The translations under genes were made by a program, and so were the position numbers. A stretch of DNA of 33,870 nt from Saccharicrinis sp. UBA6048 (lineage in GTDB: Bacteria > Bacteroidota > Bacteroidia > Bacteroidales > Marinilabiliaceae): NCBI GenBank assembly GCA_002429115.1, contig DIYS01000265.1:1-33870 (forward strand), written 5' to 3'. The notes under the pieces were generated by a model. The model was given only the letters and a program-made list of their open reading frames with translations, did not search any database and was not told the DNA's origin. This document shows positions 31,885 through 33,870 of the stretch, piece by piece; positions within the stretch are counted from its first letter, which is position 1; each line of letters starts with the position of its first letter.

Positions 31885-32718
31885 TTAATACAACCGTTCT
31901 TGTATCACCAGCGTTTTCAGGCTTTTTATATTGGGCACAATCCGGTCTTGTAGACGAACATTCGCAAAGTTTTGGCAAATTTGATCAAAAGCCTCACTAT
32001 TAGCAGTGGCTAACCAATCGTCTAATTGACTCACTAGCTGATCTTTATGCTGTTTGGTAAATTGGAGCACCGTTTCGAGGCACTGATTGGTAGGTCGATG
32101 AGAAAATAACTTACCGTTTAAAAACGCCCCCTTGTGATTTTCATCCACCGAAAGCAAAGGAATTGGCTGGGTGGGATTTACAATAAAATTGGTGTTGTTG
32201 GTGTCGCTACTTTCTACAATTTGACGGAAAAACAAAATATCAATATAATGTTGCAGCCAGCCAGGGTGTTGTTCCCAACTATTTTTTTTAAGCCACCGTA
32301 CCATTTGCAGCATTGGAATATTGTCTTTGTCAATTTTGGTGATGCCCTCCTGTTGTACTGTAGGATAATGCTTTACTCCAGGGCCAAAATCTCGCATAAT
32401 CAGGAAATATTCAGGGTTTACCTTGTTGGGGATGTCTAGCAGTGCAACGTGGGTACCAATTTTGGCTAACCCAAACAAAGGCTTCAGCTCGTCTACCCAA
32501 CATTGATACAATATATTCTGATTCAACCCCTTGAAACCACCTTTGACAAATACGTTGGTTTGGGTGCCCTTATACTCCAAAACCGCATAAAAAGTAGGGG
32601 TTTTCTTAGTAACATTCATTCGCACACTGTGGTGCAAATACGCCGATTTGGCCCCCAGGCTTTGGGTAGGCGTAGTGTAAGTACCATTGGGCAAATAAGA
32701 TCCATCAAATTTTAGCAT
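31885..32718 (-). CDS. Protein with kinase-fold landmarks (function unknown)
   Basis: A 277-aa protein with no signal peptide or membrane segment. Residues that read like the core of a protein-kinase/PI-kinase/HipA-type fold occur in order: NVFVKGGF with Lys59 (candidate nucleotide-binding Lys), Glu77 in CWVDELKPL (candidate salt-bridge Glu), YFLIMRDFG as a hinge strand, a catalytic-loop-like SSDTNNTNF with Asp172 and Asn177 spaced exactly D-x4-N, and LLSVDEN with Asp192 as candidate metal-binding Asp. The fold assignment is inference and the substrate is unknown. I use the ATG at 32718, which overlaps the previous gene's stop by 7 bases; an in-frame TTG is at 32724. Its stop abuts the candidate MITE. 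Probably cotranscribed with the gene upstream. Confidence 0.5.
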   Translation of the reverse strand: MLKFDGSYLPNGTYTTPTQSLGAKSAYLHHSVRMNVTKKTPTFYAVLEYKGTQTNVFVKGGFKGLNQNILYQCWVDELKPLFGLAKIGTHVALLDIPNKVNPEYFLIMRDFGPGVKHYPTVQQEGITKIDKDNIPMLQMVRWLKKNSWEQHPGWLQHYIDILFFRQIVESSDTNNTNFIVNPTQPIPLLSVDENHKGAFLNGKLFSHRPTNQCLETVLQFTKQHKDQLVSQLDDWLATANSEAFDQICQNFANVRLQDRIVPNIKSLKTLVIQERLY

Positions 32719-33870
32719 TTCCAAAGCGTTTGGTTTTTGAGTAGCAACGGAAACATCTTTTCTATAATTTGGGTAGATTTTGCCATTCTATAACCGTACT
32801 TTCGCTCAATGGCCAAGTAAAACTTACGAGCCTTCATCAAATAAGGGTCTTGCCCTTGTATACCTGCCTTTGGATTGGTAATCACCGCCCCCACGTCAAA
32901 AAAATGGCTCATTCGTGAATGTTGCTTTTGCCCCGATACAACTCGTTCGGCAAACCGTCTATATTTCCCGTGCGATTTGGCCACCTCCTCTATTGGCCAC
33001 TGTCGAGTATCTATCCCTTCCTTTTGCCCTTGCTGATGCAGCACTTCGTAATTGTTGTCTTTGGAAGTATTTCCCTTGCCACGATCGGTGTGTTTATCCA
33101 AGGCATAGTCTGGCACCATAAATTGCCTCCTGGCTACAATATCGCCTGAATTATTGCAAAACACGGCTTTTTGCTCATTAGAAATTAAACTCAAATCTGC
33201 TATTGCTGGAACACTCAAATCATAGTGCTTGTATTGCGCAAGCAGCATAACCGCCATCATGAGATTTAGCCGAGGTGTGCCAATATCCTGAATATACAAG
33301 GTATATAACGTTTCTATAATTGGGTACAAAGCGGCCTCTCCTTGTGCCATATGAAGCATTAAAAACCAACTATACATACTGGCATTGGCGGCTAACTTTT
33401 TAGAAGTTTGGGTTAGTTTTTTCCCAATCTGCCTGGTCAATAGCCCCCGATTGTCATCGCATTGCCAATACATATGGAGGAAGTTGGCAAAAAACAATGC
33501 ATTGAGGACTTGTTCATTTTGTAAGGCGTTTACGAGTTGCTTTGTAGCAGAGGCAATGTCCATGGTGCGCTCATCGGCACCTGCAAATAAATCGTAATGA
33601 AACTGCTGATCAATAATTGCCAACAAATGCGCTGGGATGGCCATATCAGGAATCGTTTCGGGCGGCTCGGTAAAAGAACTCACATAGAGCAATGCATTGT
33701 TGACTACCCGGTTTTTGTGTGCCTCGACCAATAACTTGATAGTTTGAATGGTTACCACCGATTTATCTTCGGCTTGCTGCCAGTCCTGGTATAGCTGCAG
33801 CAACGGAATGCACAAACCTGGAGCACCAATGCTAATGTCCTCGGTAGCAATGGTAAAAATTCTATTGTAC
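32712..33870 (-). CDS. Large helical protein resembling the RarA/clamp-loader collar region, 5' end outside window
   Basis: The frame is open to the right edge of the window, so the N-terminus is missing; 385 residues are visible. The visible start reads YNRIFTIATEDISIGAP, close in pattern to the RRL-EDIG-A-P segment in the C-terminal part of RarA/MgsA ATPases. It then continues as an all-helical protein. A second conserved-looking block is PDYALDKHTDRGKG, about 250 residues in from the edge, followed by HGKYRRFAERVVSGQ and HFFDVGAVITNP and a basic helical end. No AAA+ Walker motif is visible; it may lie upstream or be absent. The likeness is by eye. The stop overlaps the start of the kinase-like gene by 7 bases, so the two are coupled. 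Confidence 0.45.
   Translation of the reverse strand, partial: YNRIFTIATEDISIGAPGLCIPLLQLYQDWQQAEDKSVVTIQTIKLLVEAHKNRVVNNALLYVSSFTEPPETIPDMAIPAHLLAIIDQQFHYDLFAGADERTMDIASATKQLVNALQNEQVLNALFFANFLHMYWQCDDNRGLLTRQIGKKLTQTSKKLAANASMYSWFLMLHMAQGEAALYPIIETLYTLYIQDIGTPRLNLMMAVMLLAQYKHYDLSVPAIADLSLISNEQKAVFCNNSGDIVARRQFMVPDYALDKHTDRGKGNTSKDNNYEVLHQQGQKEGIDTRQWPIEEVAKSHGKYRRFAERVVSGQKQHSRMSHFFDVGAVITNPKAGIQGQDPYLMKARKFYLAIERKYGYRMAKSTQIIEKMFPLLLKNQTLWKC

Noticed and set aside
31885..32718. HipA toxin kinase
   Set aside because: The kinase landmarks are generic to the fold. No HipA-specific motifs and no HipB-like antitoxin are next to it, so only a kinase-fold candidate is claimed.
1..33870. tRNA, rRNA or CRISPR array
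   Set aside because: No cloverleaf with a T-loop, no rRNA-like stretch and no regularly spaced direct repeats were seen by eye. A tRNAscan-SE/Infernal run would settle this.

Overview
The window looks like a chromosomal segment of a Bacteroidota bacterium, most likely class Bacteroidia (Marinilabiliales/Bacteroidales-like). The support is a type IX secretion (Por) tail protein at the left edge, GldH, a Bacteroidota-type LptE, Big_5 and DUF3108 envelope proteins, and repeated TAnnTTTG -7 boxes in front of genes. The species cannot be named from the sequence alone. Most of the window is dense core genome. The accessory-looking parts are three long intergenic stretches and the last 2.5 kb.

Left third: the 3' end of a T9SS-exported protein (1-780) converges on kdsB (883-1641, -). 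A plus-strand cluster follows: a sensor-less sigma54 activator, lptE, a TPR-like protein and secG (1923-4980), then groES-groEL (5308-7267). A 450-bp gap with several inverted repeats separates this from a two-gene unit (7721-9775) made of a DUF4922/GalT-like protein and a CPA1-type Na+/H+ antiporter. The next 680 bp (9776-10453) hold no gene but contain nested inverted repeats.

Middle: a minus-strand NifU-domain protein and Mrp pair (10454-11808) is followed by a minus-strand operon read holB-ricT-gldH-trmB-atl (15942 down to 11900). A radical SAM protein and a glycosyltransferase-like protein run on the plus strand (16089-17915). Then come two poorly known membrane proteins, a Big_5 lipoprotein, an MTH1187-family protein and a DUF3108 protein. 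These meet a minus-strand set of HAD phosphatase, MetA, a TetR regulator and RNase R (22812-27500). MetA carries Glu111 and is predicted to use acetyl-CoA.

Right: a MORN-repeat protein, cysS and an M28 peptidase/glutaminyl-cyclase-like lipoprotein lead into a gene-free stretch (31244-31884). It ends in a 465-bp segment bounded by 17-bp inverted repeats beginning and ending in TA, a candidate MITE. Beyond it, two overlapping minus-strand genes run off the window. One encodes a protein with kinase-fold landmarks. The other resembles, by eye, the helical C-terminal (collar) region of RarA-like clamp-loader ATPases. This pair is the best candidate here for an undescribed system.

No rRNA, tRNA, CRISPR array or complete insertion sequence was recognised. 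All family assignments come from reading motifs; no database search was run.
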